Below, piece by piece: positions 34,495 through 43,237 of a stretch of DNA of 64,000 nucleotides (position 1 is the stretch's first letter; every line of letters starts with the position of its first letter). The DNA comes from Streptomyces sp. HUAS ZL42 (GTDB taxonomy: Bacteria; Actinomycetota; Actinomycetes; Streptomycetales; Streptomycetaceae). A model generated the notes under the pieces. It was not told the DNA's origin and did not search any database. It was given only the letters and a program-made list of their open reading frames with translations. Location: positions 5,491,001 to 5,555,000 of the forward strand of contig NZ_CP160403.1 of NCBI RefSeq assembly GCF_040782645.1, read 5' to 3'. Position numbers and translations under genes: made by a program.

Positions 34495-35493
34495 ATGGCA
34501 ACCCGTGCCGTCGCCCGTCGTCAGTCCGCCACCGGCGAGACGGCCGACGCGGCAAGCAGTGTTCGCGCCCATGCAGGCGAGATCGCCGACCGCGATCTGG
34601 TCGGCATGTACCTCGACGAGATCGCGCGTACACCGCTGCTCGACGCCGCAAAGGAGGTCGAGCTGTCCCAGACCATCGAGGCGGGTGTGTTCGCGCGGCA
34701 GGTCCTCGACGGGTACGAGGAGTCCTCGACGGACGCCACCCGGGAGGAGCTCGAGGCCCTGGTCGCCGAGGGGGAGCGGGCCAAGGACGTCTTCATCCGC
34801 TCCAACCTCCGCCTGGTCGTCGCCGTCGCCCGCCGCTACCCCCGCAGCGGCCTGCCCCTGCTCGACCTGATCCAGGAGGGCAACGCGGGCCTGGTGCGCG
34901 CGGTCGAGAAGTTCGACTACCGCAAGGGCTTCAAGTTCTCGACGTACGCGACCTGGTGGATCCGCCAGGCGATCACCCGCTCGATAGCGGACCAGTCGCG
35001 TACGATCCGCCTGCCCGTCCACCTGGTGGAGGAGCTCGGCCGGATCCGCCGCGTGCAGCGCGAGTTCAACCGCGAGCACGGCCGCGAGCCGGAGCCCACG
35101 GAGATCGCCGCCGAACTCGGCTCGACGCCGGATCGCGTCACCGACGTGCTCGACTGGGCCCGCGACCCGGTCTCCCTGAACATGTCGGTGGACGACGAGG
35201 GCGAGACCCAGTTCGGCGACCTGCTCGAGGACACGTCCGCGGTCTCCCCGGAGCAGTCCGTCCTCACGCTGCTGCGCAGCGAGGAGCTCGACGGTCTCAT
35301 CGGCCGCCTCGACCCGCGCACGGCCTCCATCATCAAGATGCGGTACGGCATCGAGGACGGCCGGGAACGCACGCTGACCGAGGTCGGCAAGGAGCATGGC
35401 CTGACCCGCGAGCGGATCCGCCAGATCGAGAAGCACGCCCTGCTGGAGCTGAAGAAGCTGGCGCAGAACACCGGGTTCGAGGCGGCCGCGTAA
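34495..35493 (+). CDS. hrdD: Group 2 RNA polymerase sigma factor HrdD
   Basis: A 332-residue sigma-70 factor, the same length as S. coelicolor HrdD. Region 1.2 (DLVGMYLDEIARTPLL), region 2 (IRSNLRLVVAVARRYP, LDLIQEGNAGLVRAVEKFDY, FSTYATWWIRQAITRSI), region 3 (IRLPVHLVEELGRIRRVQREF) and region 4.2 (LTEVGKEHGLTRERIRQIEKHALLEL) are all complete. It lacks the long acidic N-terminal extension of the essential HrdB. The ATG follows AAGGGAG. HrdD is a non-essential paralogue of the main sigma factor; in S. coelicolor its gene is transcribed by stress sigma factors. It is monocistronic here, facing a WYL regulator gene. Confidence 0.95.
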   Translation: MATRAVARRQSATGETADAASSVRAHAGEIADRDLVGMYLDEIARTPLLDAAKEVELSQTIEAGVFARQVLDGYEESSTDATREELEALVAEGERAKDVFIRSNLRLVVAVARRYPRSGLPLLDLIQEGNAGLVRAVEKFDYRKGFKFSTYATWWIRQAITRSIADQSRTIRLPVHLVEELGRIRRVQREFNREHGREPEPTEIAAELGSTPDRVTDVLDWARDPVSLNMSVDDEGETQFGDLLEDTSAVSPEQSVLTLLRSEELDGLIGRLDPRTASIIKMRYGIEDGRERTLTEVGKEHGLTRERIRQIEKHALLELKKLAQNTGFEAAA

Positions 35494-35713
35494 GCGGTCG
35501 TCACGGGCCGGGCGCGCCGGGTGGCGTACGACCGTGCGCAGGCGCGTACGCCGGGTGGCGAAAGCCCGCGCAAACATGGCGACCTAACGCCGCTTCAACT
35601 CACAGAGCCATGGGAACAAGTCTTCAGGGCACGGGAGTTCGGTCCTGGGACACACCCCAGGGCCCCTGAGCCAAGTCCCGACGCAATCCCCCCCCGGCGC
35701 CGGGACCTTCCCC

Positions 35714-35758
35714 GAGCCGGGCTTCGGCGCCCTCCCCCCGGGGGCCGGAGCCCGGCTC
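35714..35758. terminator. Hairpin between hrdD and the converging WYL regulator gene
   Basis: GAGCCGGGCT (35714-35723) pairs with AGCCCGGCTC (35749-35758), ten base pairs, with a C/G-rich loop that can pair further. It lies in the 473-bp convergent gap 35494-35966, which has no convincing gene; frames there are low-complexity Pro/Arg/Gly. It can serve both directions. Confidence 0.5.
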
Positions 35759-35966
35759 CATGTCCACATGCACAAAGGCGGGGCACCCCGCACCTGAACC
35801 GCGGGGTGGCCCGCCTGAAGGGCAGATTGTGCCACAGGGGGATCGTGCCGTTCCGTCAGGCCGCGGGCATGCGTGCCGCCTGGGGCGACGCAGGTGGGCG
35901 CGGGCGGCACCCCGTCGGCGCCGGGGTGCGCGACCCAGCTGTCCTCGGCATCCGCGCCGGGCACCT

Positions 35967-36947
35967 CTACGCCCGCGGCAACTCCCCGCCCCCCGCCCGA
36001 CTCAGTCGGCCCCCCAACTCCCGTACGCATTCCACAAGTTCCCGCGGCCCCTGCACCGCGAACTCGCACCCCACCATCGCCAGCCGCACCGCCAGCCACT
36101 CCACCGGATCCCCCGTCCTGCCCCGTACCAGACAACCCCCGCCGTCCACGGGCTCGGGCCGCCCGAACCACGCCGGCAGCCGCGCCCCGACCACCTCCGC
36201 CGACTCGGCGAACGCGACGACGAACTCGTACACCTCCTGCCGCCGCCCGATCGACTGCCGCAGATACTCCGCCGCGCTCCCCGTCGGCATCTCCCGCGGA
36301 GCGAACCGCGCCCCCGTGGCGAACGGCTCCCGCACCCGGTCGACGCGAAAGGTGCGCCAGTCCGCACGGTCGAGGTCGTACGCGACGAGGTACCAGCGGC
36401 GCCCGGTCGACACCAGCCGATACGGCTCGGTCAGGCGCCGCGACTCGGTGCCGTCCTTCGCGCGGTAGGCGAACCGCAGCCGTTCCCGCCCGGCCACGGT
36501 CGAGGCCATCACGGTCAGCGTCTCGGGCGCGATGCTCGCCCCGTCGCCGCTCGTCAGCGGCGTGGTCGCGGCCTGAAGCGTGGAAACCCGGTGCCGCAAC
36601 CGCGACGGCAGCACCTGTTCCAGTTTCGCCAGCGCCCGCACCGACGCCTCGTCCACGCCCTCGAGCGCGTGTCCGGCCCCTGCCCGCAGCCCGACCGCGA
36701 TCGCCACCGCCTCCTCGTCGTCGAGCACCAGCGGCGGCATCGCCTTGCCCGCGACCAGCCGGTATCCGCCGTCGGCCCCTTTGGATGCCTGCACGGGATA
36801 TCCCAGCTCACGCAGCCGGTCGACGTCCCGCCGGACCGTACGGCGGGACACGCCGAGCCGCTCGGCCAGCTCGCCGCCGGGCCATTCGCGGGGCGTCTGG
36901 AGGAGGGAGAGGAGCTGGAGGAGCCGTGCCGGAGTGTCCGTCGTCAT
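35967..36947 (-). CDS. HTH-WYL domain transcriptional regulator (YafY/DeoR-like)
   Basis: A 326-residue regulator with an N-terminal HTH_11 winged helix (about 5-60: LLSLLQTPREWPGGELAERL, GVSRRTVRRDVDRLRELGYPV), a middle helical part and a WYL domain (about 145-215) containing RRLTEPYRLV and RRWYLVAYDLDR, where WYL reads WYL at about residue 195. A C-terminal WCX-like extension ends with VRLAMVGCEFAVQGP. WYL domains bind nucleotides, nucleic acids or metabolites. Divergent from a DHA2 exporter with 62 bases between starts; the inverted repeat TGACC-N6-GGTCA in that gap is the obvious operator. Confidence 0.9.
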   Translation of the reverse strand: MTTDTPARLLQLLSLLQTPREWPGGELAERLGVSRRTVRRDVDRLRELGYPVQASKGADGGYRLVAGKAMPPLVLDDEEAVAIAVGLRAGAGHALEGVDEASVRALAKLEQVLPSRLRHRVSTLQAATTPLTSGDGASIAPETLTVMASTVAGRERLRFAYRAKDGTESRRLTEPYRLVSTGRRWYLVAYDLDRADWRTFRVDRVREPFATGARFAPREMPTGSAAEYLRQSIGRRQEVYEFVVAFAESAEVVGARLPAWFGRPEPVDGGGCLVRGRTGDPVEWLAVRLAMVGCEFAVQGPRELVECVRELGGRLSRAGGGELPRA

Positions 36948-36981
36948 GAATCCGAGGATGCCGCAGAACTAGGACACGATC

Positions 36982-36997
36982 TGACCTAATGCGGTCA
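36982..36997. promoter_or_regulatory. TGACC-N6-GGTCA inverted repeat between the WYL regulator and MFS genes
   Basis: A perfect five-base inverted repeat with a TAATGC spacer, 13 bases before the MFS ATG and 35 bases before the WYL regulator start. Position suggests control of both divergent genes. Confidence 0.5.
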
Positions 36998-37009
36998 TAG
37001 CTTGGGGAC

Positions 37010-38536
37010 ATGACCTCCACCGAGACCCATAGCTCCGCCGACAGCCCTACGGACAGCCCTACCGACCGCCGCCGCTGGTTCGCCCTCGCGATCGTGATGA
37101 CCGCGGCCTTCATGGATCTTGTCGACGTCACGATCGTCAACATCGCGATTCCCTCGATCCAGCGGGACGGCGCGTCCTTCAGCCAGATCCAGTGGATAAC
37201 GGCCGGTTACGCGCTCGCCTTCGCCGCCGGCCTCATCACCGGCGGGCGGCTCGGCGACATCCACGGCCGCAAGCGGCTCTTCCTCATCGGCATCGGTGGC
37301 TTCACCCTCGCCTCCGCCCTCTGCGGCTTCGCCGCGAACCCGGAGATGCTGGTCGCCTCCCGCATCCTGCAGGGCGGCATGGCGGCGATGATGGTCCCGC
37401 AGGTCCTGTCGATCGTCCACGCGACCTTCCCGGCGCACGAGCGCGGCAAGGTGTTCGGACTGTTCGGCGCGATCGTCGGCCTGGGCGCGGTCTGCGGTCC
37501 ACTGCTCGGCGCCCTGCTGACGGAGTGGAACCTGTTCGGGCTGGAGTGGCGCCCGATCTTCCTCATCAACCTGCCGGTCGGCATCGCGGGCCTGATCCTG
37601 GGCAGCCGCTTCATCACCGAGTCCAGGGCCCCGAAGGCGCTGAAACTGGACCTCGTCGGCGTGGCGCTGGTGACGCTGGGACTGCTGATGCTGTTCTACC
37701 CGCTCACCCGGGGCCGTGAGCTGGGCTGGCCGCTGTGGGGGTACGTCTCGATGGCCGGGTCGCTCGTCGTCCTCGCGGCGCTGGTGGCGTACGAGAGGCG
37801 CAAGTCGGCGCGGGACGGCTCCCCGCTGATCGAACTGTCCCTGTTCAGGGTGAAGAGCTTCGCGGCCGGCATCGCGGTGCAGACCGTCTTCGGGATCGCG
37901 CTCGGCGTCTTCTTCCTGGTCTGGACCCTCTACATGCAGATCGGCCTCGGCTGGAGCCCGCTGCGGGCGGGGCTGACCGGGGTGCCCTTCTCGATCGCCG
38001 TCTCGACGGCGGCCGGAATGTCGGTTCAGAAGCTCGTCCCGCGCTTCGGCCGCAAGGTGTTGCAGGCGGGCGCGCTGGTGATGGCCGCGGGTCTCCTGAT
38101 CTACATCTGGGAATCCGAGCGGTACGGGCTGTCCATCGCCCCCTGGCAGATGGCTCTGCCCCTGATCGTGATGGGTGCGGGAATGGGCCTGATCTTCGCG
38201 CCGCTGACGGACGCGGTGCTGTCCGGGGTCCCGCGCGAGCACGCGGGCTCGGCCTCCGGTCTCATCAACACCGTCCAGCAGATGGGCAACGCCCTGGGCC
38301 TCGGCCTGGTCTCGGTGGTCTTCTTCGGCGTCATCGGCGAGCAGTTGGCCCCTGCCGAGGTCGGTCCGGAGTTCGTGAACGCCTTCCAGCACGCGCTGGG
38401 CTGGGTGGCCGCGGTGATGGGCGTCATCTTCCTGCTGATGTTCGCGCTGCCGAGCCGGGCGGCGCAGCATGTGGAGGGGGCCGAGCCGGAGATCCTGGTG
38501 GAGGAGCGGGAGCGGGAGCGGGAGCTCGTGTCCTGA
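37010..38536 (+). CDS. DHA2-family MFS exporter
   Basis: A 508-residue, 14-helix transporter. Helix 1 has TAAFMDLVDVTIVNIAIPSI, with Asp in the DHA2 D1 motif; the loop motif GGRLGDIHGRKRLFLIG and ASRILQGGMAAMMVPQVLS follow; helix 5 carries GAIVGLGAVCGPLLGALLTE. The tail is acidic and Glu/Arg-rich. The gene starts right after the divergent WYL regulator's promoter, so it is probably its regulatory target. The substrate is unknown. It is distinct in sequence from the exporter at 30961-32496. Confidence 0.9.
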   Translation: MTSTETHSSADSPTDSPTDRRRWFALAIVMTAAFMDLVDVTIVNIAIPSIQRDGASFSQIQWITAGYALAFAAGLITGGRLGDIHGRKRLFLIGIGGFTLASALCGFAANPEMLVASRILQGGMAAMMVPQVLSIVHATFPAHERGKVFGLFGAIVGLGAVCGPLLGALLTEWNLFGLEWRPIFLINLPVGIAGLILGSRFITESRAPKALKLDLVGVALVTLGLLMLFYPLTRGRELGWPLWGYVSMAGSLVVLAALVAYERRKSARDGSPLIELSLFRVKSFAAGIAVQTVFGIALGVFFLVWTLYMQIGLGWSPLRAGLTGVPFSIAVSTAAGMSVQKLVPRFGRKVLQAGALVMAAGLLIYIWESERYGLSIAPWQMALPLIVMGAGMGLIFAPLTDAVLSGVPREHAGSASGLINTVQQMGNALGLGLVSVVFFGVIGEQLAPAEVGPEFVNAFQHALGWVAAVMGVIFLLMFALPSRAAQHVEGAEPEILVEERERERELVS

Positions 38537-38551
38537 CAAGTCGTCGAGCAA

Positions 38552-38581
38552 GGGCCCGGCGCCGAGTGCGGTGCCGGGCCC
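38552..38581 (+). terminator. Terminator hairpin after the MFS gene
   Basis: A 12-base-pair stem (38552-38563 with 38570-38581, one G-T pair) with loop GAGTGC lies 16 bases after the MFS stop. It has no U tract, as is common in Streptomyces. Downstream, TGCCCGGGTA is repeated in tandem at about 38619-38638. Confidence 0.65.
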
Positions 38582-38670
38582 TGCCGTGTGCCCATACTGC
38601 CGTCCTGCGAGCCGTGCGTGCCCGGGTATGCCCGGGTATGCCTTGCCGGGTCGGGTTCCGGAAGTCCGTT

Positions 38671-38750
38671 CATGCCCGAATCAAGCCCGAACCTGTTTAC
38701 TTTCCGGAAATCCGGGCGTAGCCTCCAACTGAAACCACAAGTTCGGGCAT
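38671..38750. promoter_or_regulatory. Candidate FruR operators upstream of the fructose operon
   Basis: The half-site GCCCGAA occurs as ATGCCCGAATC (38672-38682), AAGCCCGAACC (38683-38693) and, inverted, GTTCGGGCAT (38741-38750). These bracket a 45-base stretch with an exact TTTCCGGAAA palindrome at 38701-38710. The third site ends 20 bases before the fruR ATG. Repeated half-sites bracketing a promoter fit looping or roadblock control by a DeoR-type repressor. Confidence 0.5.
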
Positions 38751-38769
38751 CAATCGGAGGCGAACGGAC

Positions 38770-39531
38770 ATGTACGGGCCGGAGCGGCAGCAGGAGATCC
38801 TCCGGCTCGCCCGTGACGGCGGCCGCGTGGATGTGCTGTCGCTGGCCGAGGAGTTCCAGGTGACGGCGGAGACGATCCGCCGCGACCTGAAGGCCCTCGA
38901 CCGGGCCGGCCTCGTCCGCCGGGTGCACGGCGGCGCCATCCCGGTCGGACGCCTCGACTTCGAGCCGGACATCGCCGAACGCGAGTCCACCGCCGCCGAC
39001 GAGAAGGACCGCATCGCCAAGGCGGCCCTCGCGGAACTGCCGAGCGAGGGCACGATGATCCTCGACGCCGGCACGACGGTCGCCCGCCTGGCCGCCGCCA
39101 TCCCCCTCGAGGCCTCGCTCACCGTCGTCACGCACTCCCTGCCGATCGCGGCCCGTCTCGCCGACCACCCCGGCATGCAGCTCCACCTCGTCGGCGGGCG
39201 CGTACGGCACCGTACGCGCGCCGCCGTGGACGCCTGGGCCCTCCGTGCTTACGGCGAGATCCGAGCTGATGTACTTTTTGTGGCGGCCAACGGCTTTTCT
39301 GCCGAGCATGGCCTGACCACCCCCGACCTCGCCGAGGCCGCGGTGAAGCGCGCGGCCCTCGCCGCCGCCCGCCGCGTGGTGCTGCTCGCCGACTCCTCCA
39401 AGCACGGCCAGGAGCACTTCGCCCGCTTCGGCGACCTGAGCGATGTGGACCTGCTGATCACCGACAGCGGGCTGAGCCCGGAAGACGCCGCCGCCATCGA
39501 GCGCGGTGGCACGGAAGTAGTGCGCGCATGA
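38770..39531 (+). CDS. fruR: DeoR/GlpR-type regulator of the fructose operon
   Basis: A 253-residue protein: an N-terminal DeoR helix-turn-helix (RQQEILRLARDGGRVDVLSL, VTAETIRRDLKALDRAGLVRR, then VHGGAIP) and a C-terminal sugar-phosphate isomerase-like ligand domain with AGTTVARLAAAI and LLADSSKHG. Regulators of this type sense a phosphorylated sugar, here probably fructose 1-phosphate. The ATG follows GGAGG by nine bases. Its stop overlaps the fruK start by four bases (ATGA), so the two are cotranscribed and coupled; the regulator would control its own operon through the GCCCGAA sites upstream. Confidence 0.9.
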   Translation: MYGPERQQEILRLARDGGRVDVLSLAEEFQVTAETIRRDLKALDRAGLVRRVHGGAIPVGRLDFEPDIAERESTAADEKDRIAKAALAELPSEGTMILDAGTTVARLAAAIPLEASLTVVTHSLPIAARLADHPGMQLHLVGGRVRHRTRAAVDAWALRAYGEIRADVLFVAANGFSAEHGLTTPDLAEAAVKRAALAAARRVVLLADSSKHGQEHFARFGDLSDVDLLITDSGLSPEDAAAIERGGTEVVRA

Positions 39532-40475
39532 TCCTCACCGTCACCCCCAATCCGTCCCTGGACCGGACGTACGAGGTCCCGTCGCTGGAGCGCGGCGAAG
39601 TCATCCGCGCCACCGGCGAACGCATGGACCCCGGCGGCAAGGGCGTGAACGTCTCGCGCGCGGTCGCGGCCGCCGGCCGGCGTACGGTCGCGGTCCTGCC
39701 CCTGGGTGGTGCGCCGGGGGCGCTCGTCGCCGATCTGCTCGACGCGCAGGGCATCGAGGTCGCGCCGGTGCCGGTCGCCGGAGCCACCCGCTCCAACATC
39801 GCGCTCGCGGAGTCGGACGGGGTGCTCACGAAGATCAACGCGCCGGGTCCCAAGCTGTCCGCGGCCGAGCAGGAACTGCTCCTTGAGGCCGTGCGGGAGC
39901 AGTCGCGCGGGGCCGCCTGGATCGCGTGCTGCGGAAGCCTGCCGCGGGGGCTCGCGCCGTCCTGGTACGCGGCGCTCGTCGCGCGGGCGCACGCCGCGGG
40001 CGTACGGATCGCGCTGGACACCTCCGGGCCCGCGCTGCTCGAAGCGCTGCGCGAGCGGCCCGACGTGGTGAAGCCGAACGCCGAGGAGCTCGCGGAGGCC
40101 GTCGAGCGCCCCCTGGCGACGGTGGGCGACGCGGTGAAGGCGGCCGAGGAGTTGCGCGAGATGGGCGCTCGCGCCGTGCTCGCGAGCCTGGGCGCCGACG
40201 GGCAGCTGCTCGTGGACGGCTCGGGCGCCTGGTTCGGCAGCGCACGGGTCGACGTCGTACGCAGCAATGTGGGCGCCGGCGACTCGTCACTGGCCGGCTT
40301 CCTGATCGCCGGGGGCAGCGGCCCGCAGGCACTGGCCTCCGCCGTCGCGCACGGCGCGGCCGCCGTCCGGCTGCCCGGCAGCGTGATGCCCACGCCGGCC
40401 GACCTGGACCCGGCGGCGGTGACGGTCACGGCGGAGATCCCGATGGACCGCGGGCTGAAGGAGCCGGTGTCATGA
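39528..40475 (+). CDS. fruK: 1-phosphofructokinase
   Basis: A 315-residue PfkB-family kinase that phosphorylates fructose 1-phosphate to fructose 1,6-bisphosphate. Motifs: TVTPNPSLDRTYEV at the start, DPGGKGVNVSRAVAAAG for sugar binding, and the C-terminal VGAGDSSLAGFLIAGG with the catalytic Asp in the anion hole. Start ATG overlaps the fruR stop. A 271-bp gap without a recognised gene, carrying Pro-coding C-rich sequence, separates it from fruA; some transcripts may be processed or started there. Confidence 0.95.
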   Translation: MILTVTPNPSLDRTYEVPSLERGEVIRATGERMDPGGKGVNVSRAVAAAGRRTVAVLPLGGAPGALVADLLDAQGIEVAPVPVAGATRSNIALAESDGVLTKINAPGPKLSAAEQELLLEAVREQSRGAAWIACCGSLPRGLAPSWYAALVARAHAAGVRIALDTSGPALLEALRERPDVVKPNAEELAEAVERPLATVGDAVKAAEELREMGARAVLASLGADGQLLVDGSGAWFGSARVDVVRSNVGAGDSSLAGFLIAGGSGPQALASAVAHGAAAVRLPGSVMPTPADLDPAAVTVTAEIPMDRGLKEPVS

Positions 40476-40746
40476 CCTACCCCGTGCTCCCCGGCGCTCT
40501 TCCCGGTGTGCCTGACGGACCCGGTGAACTCCACGGACCGGCCCGCAATCGGCGAGTCTCCCCGTTACTCGCCGCGGCCGACGGGAGGCAGGGCAACCTG
40601 AGCCGTCCTGCCGCCCCCAGGAGGCGGGGTTTCCCCGGCCCCGCCTCCGCCACGCCGTCCACCCCTCACTGCACCCCCCATTGCACCCCCGTCCCCCCTT
40701 CCGCCCACCCCACCCCCCGGGCGATACGCGTGCGAAGGAGCCCGCG

Positions 40747-42852
40747 ATGAGCGACATGATCACCGCGGATCTGGTCGACCTCGACCTGTCCGCCGACACC
40801 AAGGAAGCGGCGGCGCGTGCCCTCGCCGAGCGGATGGTGGCCCTGGGCCGGGTCACCGACCTGGAGGGCTTCCTCGCCGATGTGGCAGCGCGTGAGGCCC
40901 AGATGCCGACCGGCCTGGACGGCGGCATAGGCATCCCGCACTGCCGCAGCGAGCACGTCACCGAGCCGACGCTGGCCTTCGGGCGCAGCGCCGACGGCAT
41001 CGACTTCGGTGCGGCGGACGGACCGGCCGACCTGATCTTCCTGATCGCGGCGCCCGCCGGGGCCGACGACGCCCATCTGACGATCCTGTCGTCGCTGGCC
41101 CGGCAGCTGATGAACGCCGAGTTCACCGACGCACTGCGGGCGGTGCGGGACCCGGCGGCCGCGGCGGCGCTCATCCGCGGGGACGAGGCGGCGGCGCCCG
41201 CCGAGGGCGAGGCCGGCGCGCAGAGCGCCTCCGAAGACACCGCTGCGGCCTCGGGGGCGGCCTCCGCCGAGGCCGCGGCGGCCAGCACGGCCCCGGCGCC
41301 GGGCGCGGACGCCCCGGCGTCGGCCGCCCCGTCCGAGTCCGGCGAGCGCCCCTTCCGCATCGTCGCGGTCACCTCCTGCCCGACCGGCATCGCCCACACG
41401 TACATGGCGGCCGAGTCGCTGGAGAACGCGGGCCGGGAGGCGGGCGTCGAAGTCGTCGTCGAGACGCAGGGCTCGGCCGGCTTCACCCGGCTCGACCCGG
41501 CCGTCATCGCGGCGGCGGACGGCGTGATCTTCGCCCACGACGTGCCCGTACGCGAGAAGGACCGCTTCGGCGGCAAGCCCACCGTCGACGTCGGCGTGAA
41601 GGCGGGCATCAACCGCCCCGCCGAACTGATCACCCAGGTGCGGGAGAGGGCGGCGCGCGGCGAGGTTACCGGGGCGGCCCGGCCCGGCTCCACTCCGGTG
41701 GAACGCGCGGGTGACCCCGGCGACAGCTACGGCACCAAGCTGCGCAAGTGGCTGATGACCGGCGTCAGTTACATGGTCCCGTTCGTCGCGGCGGGCGGTC
41801 TGCTGATCGCCCTCGGCTTCGCGATCGGCGGCTACCAGATCAACGGCGCCAAGCCGGTCACCGAGCACTTCGACTGGGGTCAGGTCGACAGCTGGGGCGC
41901 CCTGCTGTTCCAGATCGGGGCGGTCGCCTTCGGCTTCCTGATCCCCGTCCTCGCCGGATACATCGCCTACGGCATGGCGGACCGGCCCGGCCTCGTGCCC
42001 GGCTTCGTCGGCGGCATGATCTCCGTCAACATCGGCGCCGGTTTCCTCGGCGGTCTGGTCGCGGGCCTGCTGGCCGGCACGGTCGTCCTCGGTATCCAGC
42101 GGATCAAGATCCCGCCGGTGCTGCGCGGCATCATGCCGGTGGTCGTGATCCCCCTTGTCTCCTCGATCGCCGTCGGCTTCCTGATGTTCATCGTGATCGG
42201 CAAGCCGATCGCCGAGGCCCAGAAGGCGATGACGGACTGGCTCAACGGCCTCTCCGGCACCAACGCGGTCCTGCTCGGCATCCTGCTCGGCCTGATGATG
42301 TGCTTCGACCTGGGCGGCCCGGTCAACAAGGTCGCGTACGCCTTCGCCACGGCCGGTATCGCCGTGCAGAACCCGAGCGACTCCGCGATGAAGGTGATGG
42401 CCGCCGTGATGGCCGCCGGCATGGTGCCTCCGCTGGGCATGGCCCTCGCGACCACCGTCCGCAAGAAGCTGTTCACCACGGCCGAGCGGGAGAACGGCAA
42501 GGCGGCCTGGATCCTGGGTGCGTCCTTCATCTCCGAGGGTGCGATCCCGTTCGCCGCGGCCGACCCGCTGCGCGTCATCCCCGCCTCCATGGCGGGCGGC
42601 GCGGTCACCGGTGCGCTGACCATGGCCTTCGGCTCGACCCTGCGCGCCCCGCACGGCGGCATCTGGGTCACCTTCCTGATCGGCAAGCCGTTCCTGTACC
42701 TGCTGGCCATCGCCGTCGGTACGGCGGTGACGGCGGGCCTGGTGATCGTCCTCAAGGGCATGCGCAAGCAGGCTCCGGGAGCCGACGCCGGCGAAGCCGC
42801 GGACGGCGCGGCCGCCACGGCGGCAACGGCGAAGCAGCCGGTCGCCGCGTAA
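40747..42852 (+). CDS. fruA: Fructose-specific PTS permease, fused EIIABC
   Basis: A 701-residue membrane protein that imports fructose and phosphorylates it to fructose 1-phosphate. EIIA (about 1-150) has the phosphorylated His65 in GGIGIPHC. An Ala/Glu-rich linker follows (about 150-200). EIIB (about 203-300) has Cys211 in VTSCPTGIAHTYMAAE. EIIC (about 330-695) has some ten membrane helices and the motifs TGVSYMVPFVAAGG, DLGGPVNKVAYAFA and ISEGAIPFAAADPLR. ATG 40747 is seven bases after AAGGAG. Domain order A-B-C in one chain is usual for actinomycetes. The fru operon ends with a strong hairpin just after it. Confidence 0.97.
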   Translation: MSDMITADLVDLDLSADTKEAAARALAERMVALGRVTDLEGFLADVAAREAQMPTGLDGGIGIPHCRSEHVTEPTLAFGRSADGIDFGAADGPADLIFLIAAPAGADDAHLTILSSLARQLMNAEFTDALRAVRDPAAAAALIRGDEAAAPAEGEAGAQSASEDTAAASGAASAEAAAASTAPAPGADAPASAAPSESGERPFRIVAVTSCPTGIAHTYMAAESLENAGREAGVEVVVETQGSAGFTRLDPAVIAAADGVIFAHDVPVREKDRFGGKPTVDVGVKAGINRPAELITQVRERAARGEVTGAARPGSTPVERAGDPGDSYGTKLRKWLMTGVSYMVPFVAAGGLLIALGFAIGGYQINGAKPVTEHFDWGQVDSWGALLFQIGAVAFGFLIPVLAGYIAYGMADRPGLVPGFVGGMISVNIGAGFLGGLVAGLLAGTVVLGIQRIKIPPVLRGIMPVVVIPLVSSIAVGFLMFIVIGKPIAEAQKAMTDWLNGLSGTNAVLLGILLGLMMCFDLGGPVNKVAYAFATAGIAVQNPSDSAMKVMAAVMAAGMVPPLGMALATTVRKKLFTTAERENGKAAWILGASFISEGAIPFAAADPLRVIPASMAGGAVTGALTMAFGSTLRAPHGGIWVTFLIGKPFLYLLAIAVGTAVTAGLVIVLKGMRKQAPGADAGEAADGAAATAATAKQPVAA

Positions 42853-42902
42853 GCGGCGGGAGTCCGCCGGGAGTTCGCCCTTATTCACACCACCTGCGAT
42901 AT

Positions 42903-42940
42903 ACATCACGGTCCGGGAGCAAAATCCCGGACCGTGATGT
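42903..42940. terminator. 16-bp perfect hairpin closing the fru operon
   Basis: Bases 42903-42918 pair perfectly with 42925-42940 around a GCAAAA loop, 50 bases after the fruA stop. A terminator is the simplest reading. Its right edge is only 12 bases before the ATG of the next small gene, so it would also block ribosomes if read through. Confidence 0.75.
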
Positions 42941-42952
42941 CTACTGGACGGC

Positions 42953-43207
42953 ATGCCTGAGCACGTCTCGATCCTCCAGCTGACGGGCGCCGCCGCCCTC
43001 GCCTTGGCGGCCACCGCATGGCTGGTCGGCCTGATCCGCATCCTGCGGCGTGGCCGCCCCGAGGCCGCCCAGGGGCACACCGGCCGCACCCTGCACGCCC
43101 TTCCGCGACAGCGGCAGGCCGCGCCGCACCTGGAGTGCGTCGAACTGACCCCGGCGGAGCAGGACGCGTTCGCAGGTCTCGTACGCCGGCTCGGCGACGG
43201 CCGCTGA
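42953..43207 (+). CDS. Small membrane protein of unknown function
   Basis: An 84-residue frame: one membrane helix (about 9-29, LTGAAALALAATAWLVGLI), a basic loop (RILRRGRPE) and a charged C-terminus with LTPAEQDAFAGLVRRLGDGR. Codon use is that of a real gene. There is no clear Shine-Dalgarno sequence, and a 16-bp hairpin ends 12 bases before the ATG, so expression from the fru transcript should be low. It converges with the DUF6227 gene 30 bases away. Confidence 0.6.
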   Translation: MPEHVSILQLTGAAALALAATAWLVGLIRILRRGRPEAAQGHTGRTLHALPRQRQAAPHLECVELTPAEQDAFAGLVRRLGDGR

Positions 43208-43237
43208 GGCGCCGGGCGTCGCCGCTCGCCCGGCGGC

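Noticed and set aside
33184..35577. A 797-residue minus-strand frame across the dioxygenase and hrdD genes
   Set aside because: It is antisense to two well-supported genes and has no recognisable protein features.
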